Source: Curvularia sp. ZM96 (Eukaryota > Ascomycota > Dothideomycetes > Pleosporales > Pleosporaceae). Taken from it: a stretch of 64,000 nucleotides of DNA. Location of the stretch: NCBI GenBank assembly GCA_022457065.1, contig JAJGBQ010000002.1, positions 2,604,001 to 2,668,000 on the forward strand, written 5' to 3'. Positions 33,320 through 44,727 of this stretch are shown one piece after another (within the stretch, counting starts at the first letter, position 1; every line of letters begins with the position of its first letter). The position numbers and the translations under genes are program-made. The notes under the pieces are model-generated. The model was given only the letters and a program-made list of their open reading frames with translations. It did not search any database and was not told where the DNA came from.

Positions 33320-35051
33320 ATGGTATGGAATTGCACCCGACACATGGCGGTCGAACCTCCATGTATGCACACCACGCTGACGATGCCAGGTGGTCCTCGC
33401 GGCTTCGATATGCACAAGAGGCGGCAAGGCAGTCCTCTCCCGCCAATTCCGCGAAATGCAGCGCTCCCGTATTGAGGCTCTCCTTGCTTCGTTCCCCAAG
33501 CTCGCCGATAGCGGAACCCAGCATACCACTTGCGAACAGGACAACGTGCGCTACGTATACCAGCCCCTCGACGAACTCTACATGGTCTTGATCACCAACC
33601 TGCAATCCAACATTCTCCAAGACATCAACACCCTGCACCTCTTTGCTCAGGTCTGCTCCTCGATATGCAAGTCCCTGGACGAGCGCGAGATCCTCAAGAA
33701 CGCTTTCGAGCTTCTGACAGCCTTTGACGAGATTGTCACGTTGGGATACAGGGAGAACTTGACCATGAGCCAGATCAAGACCTTCTTGGACATGGAATCA
33801 CACGAGGAGCGTATTCAGGAAATCATTGCACGGAATAAGGAGCTCGAGGCTTCAGAAGAACGCAAGCGCCGAGCCAAGCAGCTCGAGATGCAGCGCAAGG
33901 AGATGTCGAGATCACAGCGAGCAGGTGGTATGGGAGGCGGTATGGGCGGCGGCATGGGTGGTGGCATGGGTGGTCGCTCGCCATCGTATCCCGCTTTCAC
34001 GCCCAGCGTGCCAACGACCAACGTTGCTGATACATACGACTCGTACGAAGCCGAGAAGAAGAAGGCTTCGAGCAAGCCATTGGCTCTCGGAAAGAAGGGC
34101 ATGCAGCTGGGCAAGAAGAACAAGACCAGCAACATGTACGAGCAAGTGACTGGTGAGGTGGCGCCAGCTGAAGAAGAGCCGCTCGTTGCACCCAAGCCCA
34201 GTGCATCTGCCGCAGCAGCGCCAGCAAGCGCACGCCAATCTACTTCGACCGACCGCGAACCCGTTCACATCACCACCAACGAGACAATCTCAGCCCGACT
34301 GGACCGCGAAGGTCTTCTCAAGTCGTTTGAAGTCAAAGGCGAGATGCAACTCAAGATCATCGATCCCTCGTTCACACAAGTCAAGCTGGATCTGGCTACA
34401 GGAGACACTCGCGGTGCTCAACTCATGACACATCCCAAAGTCGACAAGACTGTCTTCAAGAACAGCAAGGTCATCCAACTCGCCGACACAAGCAAGGGCT
34501 TCCCCTCAAACATGGGTATCGGTGTCATGAAATGGAAGCTGGCGCCACGACCAGACGACATCTCGGACCCACCCATTACGTTCCGTGTCTGGGTCGAGGA
34601 CTCTGGTAACATGTACAACATCACCGTCGAGTACGAGCTTACTGGTGGCGATTCGCTCAAGGACGTCACTGTCACCATTCCGTACCAGACAGATGAGCCA
34701 AACGTGTCTTCTTTCGACGCTACCTACGAAGTCAGCGGCGACAGCATCGAGTGGAACATTGGCGCCGTCGACGAAGCAAACAGCTCTGGTAGCTTTGAGT
34801 TTGAGGCTCAGGCTGGTAGTGACTCAGAATTCTTCCCCATGAATATTCGCTTCAGCAAGACTACGCCTTTTGTTGATGTAGATGTAAGTGTTTTTTGCTG
34901 CTCTTATATGCCATGATAAATTTTGCGTGAGATGAGAATAAACGCTAATTGAATATCACAGGTCTCGTCTGTAACCCTGCTCTCCATGGGCCAAGATATC
35001 AGCTTCTCCAAGGACATAAAGTCCGTTGCCGAAAACTACTCGATCTCATAG
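33320..35051 (+). CDS. RET2: Coatomer subunit delta (delta-COP)
   Basis: Three exons: 33320–33322, 33390–34883 and 34962–35051, giving 528 residues. Exon 1 contributes only the ATG; splicing joins it to VVLAASICTRGGKAVLSRQF, the canonical delta-COP N-terminus. Residues ~1–140 are the longin domain. A charged coiled coil (EERKRRAKQLEMQRKEMSRSQ) and a GGMGGGMGGG linker follow. The C-terminal mu-homology domain starts near REPVHITTNETISARLDREG and ends with VTLLSMGQDISFSKDIKSV. Delta-COP is part of the COPI F-subcomplex that returns cargo from Golgi to ER, and its mu-homology domain binds Dsl1-type and other Trp-containing ligands. Lengths and domains match yeast Ret2 and human archain. Confidence 0.95.
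33925..33978 (+). repeat. GGM-rich linker repeat in delta-COP
   Basis: A short tandem repeat of GGTATGGG/GGCGGC-type units encodes repeated GGGM/GGMG blocks between the coiled coil and the mu-homology domain. It is a flexible linker, and unit number may vary between strains. Confidence 0.65.
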
Positions 35052-35801
35052 GCGGCACTGGCTGTGTTAGCGACAGGTAGAGTCTAGTGATAGAGGGGGG
35101 ATGAAACGTTTGTTGTTGAAAAGGATGGCTTTTTGCGATTCCTTGCAAGCGGGACGACGTGGGTTTGGGGGTCCAGATAGACATGTAAAACTGGAAATGG
35201 ACATGAATTTGTGCAGAGAAGAATGCTCTATTTGCGTGCAAGAAGGGATGTATGTATCGACAAGTGGTGCGCACGGATGGCAACTACAATATGTGGTGCT
35301 TTGGATCGTGAGTCAAGAGAGCGAATCAGCAAAGGCAACGTACCCATCGACACATATTTCCTTTGCATTCATAGGCGGTAGAACAACCGTATCTTCCAGC
35401 ACATACCCTCATGGCAACACATACGTACACACAAAACAACAAGTATTACGCCAAAGGCACAAAAAGTCATATTGCCCAACTACCGCTGCCCAAATATGCG
35501 CTAAATAAAGCATGATATATACTCCGAGGTCTCTCAAGATACGCACAAGAAAGTGAGGGTTTAGGTGCCAACAAAGCTAGCGCTTTACCCAGAAACCTTG
35601 TGTAAAACAAGGTAGATATGCAAAAAAAAGGGGCACGCTGAAGGTATCTCGATATCGCAAGTAAAGACGACGGCGAAAAAAAAAAGAACAAGGGATCTAA
35701 GCGGCCGTTAAGAAGAAGGGGAGAGAGACAGAGGTATCAGCACGTCATGACCTCTTCATCCGGGATTTTCATTAAGAAAAAGGGGAGGGGGGTTGAATAG
35801 A
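35052..35801. other. Convergent 3' region (delta-COP / CBM48-like gene)
   Basis: A 750-nt region between two stop codons on opposite strands. It is A-rich on the plus strand in its second half. No gene is seen. Confidence 0.5.
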
Positions 35802-37954
35802 TTAAACGACGGCATCCCCGAGAAAGGCAAAGTCCTCCATCAGCGCATTCATGGCGCTCTCGCGATGCAAGCTAATGCTTCGCTGGTGTAGGATGCGCTC
35901 AGCGTGGGCGTCAGCGCCACTAAGCGAGTGCTTGCCTGTTGTTTCATCGTCGGTGGTCGGGAGACTATATTGGAAGCCTAGGCCGAAGCAAGCGGCCTGG
36001 CGGCGCGAGGAGCGGCGCGAGGCGGTGTCTGAGAAGAGGGGTTCTGATGGTGGTGGTGACGACGGCATGGCGGAGAAGAGGTCGGAGCCAAAGGTTGAGA
36101 TGCGGAGTGCGTCGAGTTGAGGGGGTGTAGAGAGACGGTATGCGGAGTCGTGGTCTTCGGCCTCTTCTTCTTCTTCTTCTTCGTCCGAGTCATCCGGGGT
36201 GGTGTGCTGGATTTCAGGGGCGAGTTGCGATGTGCGGTTGGAGGCGGAGACGGAGGCGGGCTCGGTGTAGGAGTAGCGGATTAAAAGACCCTGCGATGTG
36301 TCGATGTCGCTTTCATTACTGGTGAGGGAGCTGAGGGTTGGTGAGAAGACGATTTCTTCGTCGTCTTGGGTTTCGGAAATAGGGGAGCTTAACGCAATGG
36401 AGTCGTTGCTCCAGGTGGAGAAGTGACTGCGTGCTTTTTGTTGGAATTGCATGCTGAGGTAGTCCAGACGTTCATCATCGTCTGGTTCTACGAACTCGTC
36501 TTCCGATTCTTCGGCTGGCTCTTCGCTGGTTCCTGTACGGTTGCAGGCGTACAGGGGGGCGGGTATCAGGTAGCGGGGAAGTGCAGGAAGCTCCTTGTCA
36601 AGTAGGGACTTCCTGAAAGTTGTGTTGCCACGGTTGCCATGGCTGGAAGGAGGGCGCTCGTCGGAAGCTGGCCCTCCGAGATAGCTCGAGGGTCGTGACA
36701 AGACAGGGGCGGAAGGGGTATCATCTTCGACCACGCGGTCATCCTCCTGAGTATTTTGTGGAAACTTGGGCGAGGAAAGCCATGGGTCATTGGAGAAGAG
36801 GTAGTGTCGTGTGCGTCGTGTGTCTGCTGAGTTGGCACGGATCCTGGATTGCTCGACCTGGAACTCGCTGGTGACAACTGTTGAGGGCACATGGGATCGT
36901 CGCCGTGTGGGACGTTCTTTAATCGCCGATAGCTCTGCAGGCCCAGAAACGGAGTCGAGGTCGGGGTCCACAGGATGCGATGCCAAGGGAGAGAACTTTC
37001 TCCTTAGAGAAGGCAAAGAGCGCTGAGGAGTGGTCTCTGCTGGTGTCTCGCGTATAGATTCAACCGAGGGTCGATACAAAGCCAAAGGAATGAGGTTGAG
37101 ATCCTCTCCTCCGCTAACGAGCACCGGTGAACTGATTTCCAACTCTTTGGTTTTTGAACCACTGCGATTTCTCGAAGTAGCTCGTTTTGAGGCCAGCTTA
37201 TCTTTCAAAGCCTTGAAGTCTGCAAAGAGAGGGGTAGAAGGTATGCAAGGTGAGGCTGACGCGCTTCGAGCATGACGCACAACGTGCGGGGAGAGGAAAC
37301 AATCCGTCGGTGAGTGCGTCGCCGAGCGTGGGGTCCAAGGCGAAGGCAGGGGATTCGTGTGTGATTCTCCCACTACGCCCTTTCGAGGAGCCGGATGCGA
37401 CCTCGGAGGGGCAGGTGGAACTGGAGTAAGATACCTGTCGTTTGGATTACGCGTAAAAGCGGAAGAGGTTTCAGAGTTGCTGCGACTATGCCCTTCGCGG
37501 GGAACCTCAAGGACATTGAGACGCTGGCCCGGTAGAAGAGGACAAAAGGTTGTTGACTCTTCGGCGGGGTTGTGTTGTTCTTCGTCGCCGTCGACCTTGT
37601 ACTGTGTTGCTGTTTAGTTGATGAATTTTCTGGCAAAAAACAGGCCAACATACGTAGTACCAATATGTCCCGCCCATCTTGAGTGGTCCGTTTCGCTTGG
37701 GTGCTTGCTGGCTCAAGTCTCCGTCACAGATAATGTCTGAAAAGGTAAAGCAGCCTTTCCATATGTTACGGCCCCCGCGTGAGTCGAGCTCTAATGGATA
37801 CGGGCGTGTAAAGTTATCCCAGGATCCAAGTAAGACGATGCTGCGCAGTGCTGCAGGGCAGTGGCTTGGTACGAGAGTAAGTAACGGCACTGAAGAAAGA
37901 GGCACAGAGGGGGTAGACATACAAGAGAAAGGTGTGGAGCGTGGTGTTGTCCAT
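35802..37954 (-). CDS. Protein with N-terminal CBM48/AMPK-beta-like glycogen-binding domain
   Basis: Three exons on the minus strand, 37954–37923, 37864–37654 and 37601–35802, give 680 residues. Splicing yields MDNTTLHTFLFHCPAALRSIVLLGSWDNFTRPYPLELDSR in parts, then GTYWYY joined to YKVDGDEEQHNP. The LLGSWDNF and YWYYYKVDG blocks resemble the early-set carbohydrate-binding fold of AMPK-beta and CBM48. After PLLPGQRLNVLEVPRE, the remaining ~560 residues are Ser/Pro-rich and disordered, with a poly-Glu run (36164–36185) and ending LMEDFAFLGDAVV. I know this arrangement only as a conserved fungal hypothetical. Binding of glycogen or another polymer is inferred from the fold; the C-terminal half has no recognised domain. 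First-intron choice rests on restoring the conserved FLFHCP strand. Confidence 0.8.
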
Positions 37955-39923
37955 GACCATAATTCCGGATAAATCTAGACTGATAACGGAAAGGCCTGCT
38001 GAATTTGAAGCGCGTATGCGTCTAAGCCCTGGCTAGGTCTGAGGTGTTGCATGGACCCAAGGGTATCAAATATAGAAGTCCATGCAGAAGAATGTGTTGT
38101 ACGTTTGAGCCTCCTCGCTCTGTGTGGCCGCGTCAGAGAAATGTCCAGGAAACGGGGCCAAACAATGTGGTGATTGGTGGGTGGTGGCAAGCGTTTAGAA
38201 GAATGCTGAAACCGAGCCTTGGTGCCTGGTATGTGGTATTGCGGCGAGGCTGACTGGGGACCACACGGGCTGGGGAATCACAGCAATAGGGAAAATGCCC
38301 GAAGTAAACAAAGGTTAGATGTTTTATGCAGGCTGGTGACGAGCGACAGCACGAGTTGGAGTGTGGAGCCTGAGGCTCAGCTGGCGGGACTCAAGATTGG
38401 CGGGTTTGGCGCCTGTGGATGATGTTGACATATAGGTGCTGAGAAGATGCAGCGTCAGCGCTTAGTATCGACGTCCAAATCGCTGAAATGTCCGGCTATC
38501 TGAAACACTGTATGCGAAACGAGCCCAGGGCGGGGGCCAAGTGAAGCCTGAGTAAGGACGGTATGAGGAGGAAACAGACGAGCAGCCGGGTTGCAAGGCG
38601 GAGAGGGACTATAGTAGTTTGTTCTAGGTGGGAGCCATGTGGATGACAGCCAGCCACTGGCGCCTTGTCGCTATGCGCAGGAAAAAGAGAAATGAATGAC
38701 AAGCGGGCGAGGGCTTTTTGGAGATGCAGTTGAAGAGCAAGGCTCAAAACACGCCTAGTCTGGGGCGCATGATCGGCCTTATGTCGTCGTGCGATTTCGT
38801 TGGCCGGCGGGCGTCCACCAGAGAGGAGACTTCAGCTCCTTCATTTCCTCAGCCATGCTCGCCATGACGGCACGCTCTGATGCCCGAACGCAAACTTAGG
38901 GACCGGGCGGGCTAGTGTGTTGGTGAGCTAACGACCATGGAAGAGCTGGTCACGCAGCAGCAGACGGGCCTTGCGTGTGCGTCGACGAGAACAGGAGAGG
39001 AGTCGTTCGTGGGAGGAGCTGAAAAGAAAGGTACAGCAGACGCCCCCTGTTGGTGCTGGCCAACCGCATCCCAGTCCTGGTGGATGGAGCGCGCGGTTAT
39101 GTTCGCCCCTGACGCGATCGTCGCCCGAGTGACGAAGCGACCCACTCACAGCCAGAGACTCTTCCACGAGGCTTGACGACGCCCGGGTTCCTGGTCTGTC
39201 CCTGTCGTTGCTGAGGCCACGGCATGTCTGTCAACCTCGTGGGGTTGCTTTCTTTTGGGGGAGCTCCGCCGCAAAATGCGGTTGAACAAGCGGTACCATG
39301 GCCATGACGGGACTGACACCTCGCACCATGGCCGCTACAACCAGTCCGTCACAACCGCCTACCAACCGACCGCGTACAAGAGCAAGCGCTCGCTGCGGCA
39401 CAGGTCTCACTGCTGAGCTCGACATCACCAGTCAACACCATCACCACGGGCGAGCGACCGGCTGCATTGCATTGCATTGCATGGCGGCTGCCGTGGGGGC
39501 CGAGTCCAAGTCCCAGGCCGTCCTGTTACGTTGCCATGACGGCGACCACGACAACCACCACTGCCGACCGACAACCCAACCCTGTTTTGTTTTTCTGCCG
39601 CAGATACCAACGTCTGTCAACGGGCGCGCGGTTGTTGCAATCGGGTCGTGACCGGAGCGTGATTGTGTTTTTTTTTCTTTTTGCCGTGGATTGGTTTGGG
39701 ACACGCTACGCATCGTATGCTGCTGCTACCTCAGGTCGTTCATCGCTGGGCCCATGCCCGCTACGTGCAGGGTCACGCTTCAGGCAAAAAAGCAAAATCG
39801 TTCCACAGCACAAAGTATGGCCTGGCAATATATATGACATTAGTTGCACATGGTTTCACGGCCTGGTCCACTGACCAGCCCATGCTTGATGCATTTCCGA
39901 CAATTGTCCGTCTGCAACGGCAT
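37955..39923. other. Gene-free 2-kb region
   Basis: No supported gene. It is the 5' flank of the CBM48-like gene and the 3' flank of GH125. A GCATT pentamer is repeated four times at 39463–39482. Short open frames on both strands lack conserved features. Confidence 0.5.
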
Positions 39924-41465
39924 TTACTGAAAACTAGTCGCAAGCAACGCTGGCTTGCGCGCCTCAAGATCCAAGATCATCTGCCCACATAGTCCGTTCG
40001 CCCATGCAAACCACTGCCGAGTCCAAATGCTCGCGTTGTGTGAATTAATGCTTTCATGAATCAACCCCAACCCATCCGTGCTGCTGACAATTTCCCCCAA
40101 CTGCTTTACAATCTCGTCGTCGTCATCGCTCGTGAGGATACGAACAATAGATGCCATTGGCCATGCCATGCCCAGTCCTTGATGAGGTCCACCAATAGCG
40201 CTGATGACGGGCCCTCTCATGTAGTACGGGTTGGTCGCACTAAGAACCAGATTGCGTGTGTTGGCATACGTCTCTTTGTTGACGGGATACTTGAAGAAGG
40301 GCGCAGAGAGGAGGCCAGGAATATTGGCATCGTCCATGATGATCTGTCCGCCAAATCCATCAATCTCAAACGGATAGATTTTGCCATACGTCGGGTGCTG
40401 AACCGTCCCATGCGTTTCAATGGCGTTACTCAGTGATTCTGACAGCGATGACATTCTCTGAGCCAACGCCTTGGAGTTGGGGGCATTCAACTTTCCCATG
40501 ATCTCAGCCGCCGGTGCCAAGTACGAGCTAAACATCATGTTGGCAGGGATGTAGAGCTGGAAAATGGTAGAGTCGTCGCTGGGCCTGAAACCACTTCGAA
40601 TCAACCCGGTACCGTTGGCGACTGGGTTGCCGTATCCGTCATTCGCAAACGTCTCTGTGGAACGTGTCGTCATGCGTGTGAATGTGTATGGGCTTTTCAA
40701 GACAGCTCCGTCCACAGCATAGGTAGGTAGCATCATATCGTCTGCTACATCCAATACAGCCTCGATGGCCTGGATCCACTTGAATTTTCCGAAAAATTCC
40801 ACGTCTCCTGTCGCATTGTAGTAATCGGCGGATATTTGCAAGAAGGCCGCCAGCGAGTCGAGCTCATACTTGCATTCGAATACTTTGCTATCTTCGTACG
40901 GAGGGTAGACAGTATCCTGGCTTGCGGCATCATTTTTGGCTGGAGGAATACCACTTTCCGTAGGCGCCTGGAACGAGTTGCAGTATGGAGCCGTGAGCAG
41001 GTAGCGTGCTTGTAAATTGATAACACCGCGATATAGGCTTGCAATCGAATTTGCTTCGCTGCTCGCATTTAGCAGCGGCAGATAGCTCTGCATCTGGTTT
41101 GATGAGTCTCGCAGCCACATCGCGTTGATGTCTCCAGTGATAATAAATGTCAATTCCTCCTCGGCATTATCGGCAGCATATCCCTTCCATTTAATGGCAG
41201 TGTCGAGTGTATTGGGGTATGCATTCTGGAAGAGACGGTATAGATCCGGGTCCTTGATGACGTCTTTCATACGGGTGATAACATCCTCGAGGCCTTGAGA
41301 CTTGAAGGTTCGGCATTCTTCCGACGGCCGCTGGTAGGCAAGACGGTACTTGCCTGAACTCAGTGGCTCATGCACCTGTTTCGCGTAGTCGATGTATTCC
41401 GGACATTGCGCGGAGACCAGCAAAGGCACACTGGAAAGCGCGCCGAGAACCGCAAGATTGCGCAT
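39924..41465 (-). CDS. Secreted exo-alpha-mannosidase, glycoside hydrolase family 125
   Basis: Intronless on the minus strand, 513 residues from the ATG at 41465; an upstream in-frame TTG is ignored. A signal peptide (MRNLAVLGALSSVPLLVSA) is followed by a single GH125 (alpha/alpha)6 domain. Conserved blocks include RPSEECRTF, FIITGDINAMWLRDSSNQM with the Asp that acts as general acid in the family, CKYELDSLAAFLQIS, YPFEIDGFGG, GPVISAIGGPHQGLGMAWPM and LIHESI with the family's catalytic Glu. GH125 enzymes are metal-independent inverting alpha-1,6-mannosidases. A role in trimming fungal or host mannans outside the cell is likely. It is divergent from a Zn2Cys6 regulator. Confidence 0.93.
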   Translation of the reverse strand: MRNLAVLGALSSVPLLVSAQCPEYIDYAKQVHEPLSSGKYRLAYQRPSEECRTFKSQGLEDVITRMKDVIKDPDLYRLFQNAYPNTLDTAIKWKGYAADNAEEELTFIITGDINAMWLRDSSNQMQSYLPLLNASSEANSIASLYRGVINLQARYLLTAPYCNSFQAPTESGIPPAKNDAASQDTVYPPYEDSKVFECKYELDSLAAFLQISADYYNATGDVEFFGKFKWIQAIEAVLDVADDMMLPTYAVDGAVLKSPYTFTRMTTRSTETFANDGYGNPVANGTGLIRSGFRPSDDSTIFQLYIPANMMFSSYLAPAAEIMGKLNAPNSKALAQRMSSLSESLSNAIETHGTVQHPTYGKIYPFEIDGFGGQIIMDDANIPGLLSAPFFKYPVNKETYANTRNLVLSATNPYYMRGPVISAIGGPHQGLGMAWPMASIVRILTSDDDDEIVKQLGEIVSSTDGLGLIHESINSHNASIWTRQWFAWANGLCGQMILDLEARKPALLATSFQ

Positions 41466-42296
41466 GTTTCGGTTGGGCAGCAAGACGGACTCGGAATTTC
41501 AAGAGAAGAGAGTGTCGAACGAGAGCGCAGCCAGCAACAAACAGGACATTGAGGCCATATTATGCTGCTGCAGCACAAGTACAGAGCTGGTCATGCTGAC
41601 TTTTTGCCCCAGCTTTCTCGCCGTAATGCTTTCCGAGTACGGAGTGCTCATTTCCCCGCTTATGAAATCGAGTATTGATATCGTGTGTGGGTAAGATGGC
41701 GGATGTAACCTTCACCGAAATTATCCAACAAAACCATGTGCCTGGGGTATGCCGACGTCATTCCGCTTATGATCCGATGATGGTGTCAGCCGATGCTAGG
41801 AGACGGTACAAAAGGAGAAGGTCCAAGACCACTGGTATCGAGCAACAGTGCATATAGTTGGTCAACTGACCGGGTGCGGGGAAGTATTGGAGGTGCTTTT
41901 GGTTACCATAGCTGGGTAACCGTGGAGCGAGCGGGACGATCGGCGGGGGTGATAGACAAGCTGCTCACGTGCACAAAGCGACAGAGCGCATCAAGAAAGT
42001 TATATGACGGCATCGGTACTGGACTTTGAGCAGGCGAGAGCCTCATAGTGTTGGGTAAACAGGATTCCCTGTATCGAGCGAAACTATAGCTCTGCTAACG
42101 GATGATGAGGTACCTAGGGGGAAGGGAGCCATCATGGATGTACTGGTATGCACGTCGGCAACTTCCGTAAGGGGTTAGGGCAGGAGAAAGTCTGGGCACC
42201 CTCCATGGCACTTTCCTTTTCGTCAAAAGTACTTCTGGACAACCTAAGCTGCATTACACTACTTCTTCCCCCAATACTGCTATCTCCGCCTCTCCA
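41466..42296. other. Divergent promoter region (GH125 / Zn2Cys6 regulator)
   Basis: An 831-nt shared 5' region. Several CGG triplets cluster near 41868–41952 (GACCGGGTGCGGGG, GATCGGCGGGGG), the half-site type bound by zinc-cluster proteins. Binding by the neighbouring regulator is inference. Confidence 0.45.
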
Positions 42297-43947
42297 ATGG
42301 CAGCGCGGAAACCACATCCAAAATCCAAGCTGGGATGCACAGAGTGCAAGCAGAGACGGGTCAAGGTAAGTCCTACTGCACCGGGCCAACTCCGGCCGCA
42401 GTCTCCAAGAAGCACAGATGTGCTCAGGGGCCTCTGCGGACCCTTGCGGAACCATACATATAAGAAGAAAAATTGAGTTGCAAATGCCCAAAATCGGGTC
42501 CGGAGTGGTCACGTCCAATGCAACGGTTCGGTACAAAGGTTGACCCGAGTAGTGCGATGAAGGCCGGCCCGGTTGTGAAAACTGCCGGAAACGTGGTGCA
42601 ACATGTAGTTTCCGCACGTTTGACCCAATACCTGCATCTTCGCCTCTCGCCATGAGTACAGTAGGAAAGAGCTGTCCCAGAGTACACGTCTTCCCACAGA
42701 GAAGCGAAGATTCTCTAACGTCTTCACCAAAGGACTTGATGGAGGCTTGTGTTCGCGATAATCTGTTGGCGCGCTGTTCGATACCTGCTCAGTCACTCTA
42801 CGGGGACGTTTTGAGGCATTTCGCTACAGATACAATACCCTCGTACAGTGCCGGAGCTGCATGCCAAGCTGCATGGCGCACTACGCTTCCAGATCTCGCG
42901 GTCAAATACACCTTTGTAACGCGCGGTATGCTGGCGATAGGTTTGCTCCATATTTCCCATCTGGCGACTACTACAGACGAGACTCGAGACTCATATCAGA
43001 AAAAGGCCGCAACCCAGATGAATGCAGCCATGGATCAGTACCGTGACGAGGTTCGGCACGTCTCTACTCAGAACGCAGGTGCTCTTTTTGCTTTCTCTTC
43101 CATGTTGACCCTCTTCGTTCTCTCAACTTCTGCCAGCGATTGTTTTGTCGCCCTCAATGATTTTAGGACAGATGCGAACCAATGCGACCACAAAGCCAAG
43201 CTCACCTCGAGTATGGTGCACATAGTGTGTAGGGTTTTCCGTTCTATACGCGGAGTTCTTGTCATTTTGGTTCCATGCTGGCACCATCTACAAAGCGGGC
43301 CCTTGCAGTCTGTTGTCCTACGCGACTGGTGGCCAGCGGCCATCCCAGAAACCGACAACGATATTCAAAACGATAAGAAGCTTCGCCAATTGGAGACATT
43401 GTGGTCAAGACCTGACAGAGCCTATGATTACTCTTTTGACACGCTTCGCCTGGCCTTGAAGAGCCTGCGGGAATCGTTCGCGCTCGTGTCGAGACTTGAA
43501 CGGCTTGGCTCGACTTCAAGAGAGAGTGAGGACAGTGACTTTGACTGGACTTCAGTGATTCACTGGCCTGTTCAGCTAACACTCGACTTCCTTTTGCTAC
43601 TTGAGCAGCAGCGTATGGAGGCATGGGTAGGTAGAATCCACAGCCACACTCGCAATGTCTTTACCATATTCCGTTCCTCCGTACCACGAACTTACCAGCG
43701 CTAGGCAATTGTTGCACACTTTGCCATGCTGCCAGCCAAGGCGGGGAACGTCCCATGGCTTGACGGTTTACCCACGAACATCATCACAACGGCTGCACTT
43801 GTTATAGGAGAAGAGTATTGGACTTGGATTGCATGGCCAGTTGAAGCACTCGGACTAGACCTGAAACTCCTACAAAACCCAATCGCCGCTTCCATACCCG
43901 CCGTATCCCCACTGCATCGTCCATCCCTGGCAGCGGACCGCCCTTGA
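42297..43947 (+). CDS. Zn2Cys6 zinc-cluster transcription factor
   Basis: Three exons, 42297–42365, 42553–43626 and 43705–43947, give 461 residues. Splicing assembles the complete cluster C-x2-C-x6-C-x6-C-x2-C-x6-C: GCTECKQRRVK in exon 1, then CDEGRPGCENCRKRGATC in exon 2. The rest follows the usual fungal regulator layout: a linker, FVTRGMLAIGLLHISHLA, NAGALFAFSSMLTLFVL, RVFRSIRGVLVILVP and, after intron 2, AHFAMLPAKAGNVPWLDGLPTNI and IAWPVEALGLDL. The family binds CGG-type DNA sites as dimers. Intron 1 is 187 nt, long for this window, and lies just before the third Cys. Intron 2 is 78 nt; without it the frame ends early at 43704. Target genes are unknown; the divergent GH125 gene is a candidate. 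Confidence 0.88.
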
Positions 43948-44341
43948 CCACGTTGAAGTGGCCTCTTACCCCGGAGTCCGGAACCATCGTAACCGCCCTG
44001 CCAAGATCCCTACTGGGTCGAGAGCCTCATGTGCATTTCAGCAACTGATATCTCGATGCGGCGAGGAGTAGGGTAAAGCCTGCTGGCTCGATGCAGGGTC
44101 TTATCCCGACCAGTGCCATGTCTTCTTCATCTAACAAATATGTGCGTAGGCACCGGCAATTTCCTAACATAACCGAAATCCAAGCATTTTCCGATCAATT
44201 CATCATTCATAAATATGTTTAGATGTTGGGCCATGTGCCTCTTACGATCGCATACTGGATCGTATCGTGCCGCACCGAACTACTGTTCACTTGCAGCAGT
44301 GGACTGCATCAATCTGCAGAGGATGTGGTTTTGCCAATTCA
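43948..44341. other. Convergent 3' region
   Basis: Between the regulator's stop and the small membrane-protein gene. Nothing was recognised. Confidence 0.5.
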
Positions 44342-44415
44342 TCACCCATATGTCGTGTTGCTGGCACTGCTATAGTCAGCATGGTAATCTCATCGCGAGC
44401 CATGGCGGGCAAGGC

Positions 44416-44727
44416 TTACCTTGGACTCATGGGTGCATGAGCGTGTTGTTGGGGGTAGTAAGCTCCCCTTATTCCCATCTGAGGTAGTTTGGACCAATTG
44501 CGTTCCCTCACTTCGCGCATATATGCATCTTGCTCTGCTGACCGGTTGAAGCGGGTTGTGGCGTCCTCGGGCGCATTGCTGTAGAAGCGGAAGATGGCGA
44601 AGCCGCAACAGACGAGGGCGCCGGATCCAAGAATGACAAGGAAGATAATCAGGGCTGGGGCGAGCTGGAAGCCCATGTTGTCCCTCTTGTGGAGGAACAT
44701 GGTGGTGGCTGAGGCGAAGGGTGGCAT
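44416..44727 (-). CDS. Small single-span membrane protein
   Basis: Read without splicing, 103 residues from the ATG at 44727. A short N-terminus ending HKRDNMGFQLAP leads into one transmembrane helix (ALIIFLVILGSGALVCCGFAIF), then a basic and Tyr/Asn-rich cytosolic segment (RFYSNAPEDATTRFNRSAEQ, YMREVRERNW). The stop codon TAA is embedded in a GTAAGC donor-like sequence at 44420/44419. If spliced to the acceptor at 44370/44369, the protein would end SPSSASNTTYG with the stop at 44342–44344. The intron would be 50 nt, but its CTGAC is only about 6 nt from the AG, which is close. Small proteins of this type are common in Dothideomycetes, function unknown. Longer upstream frame to 45024 is low-complexity and probably leader. 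Confidence 0.65.
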   Translation of the reverse strand: MPPFASATTMFLHKRDNMGFQLAPALIIFLVILGSGALVCCGFAIFRFYSNAPEDATTRFNRSAEQDAYMREVRERNWSKLPQMGIRGAYYPQQHAHAPMSPR

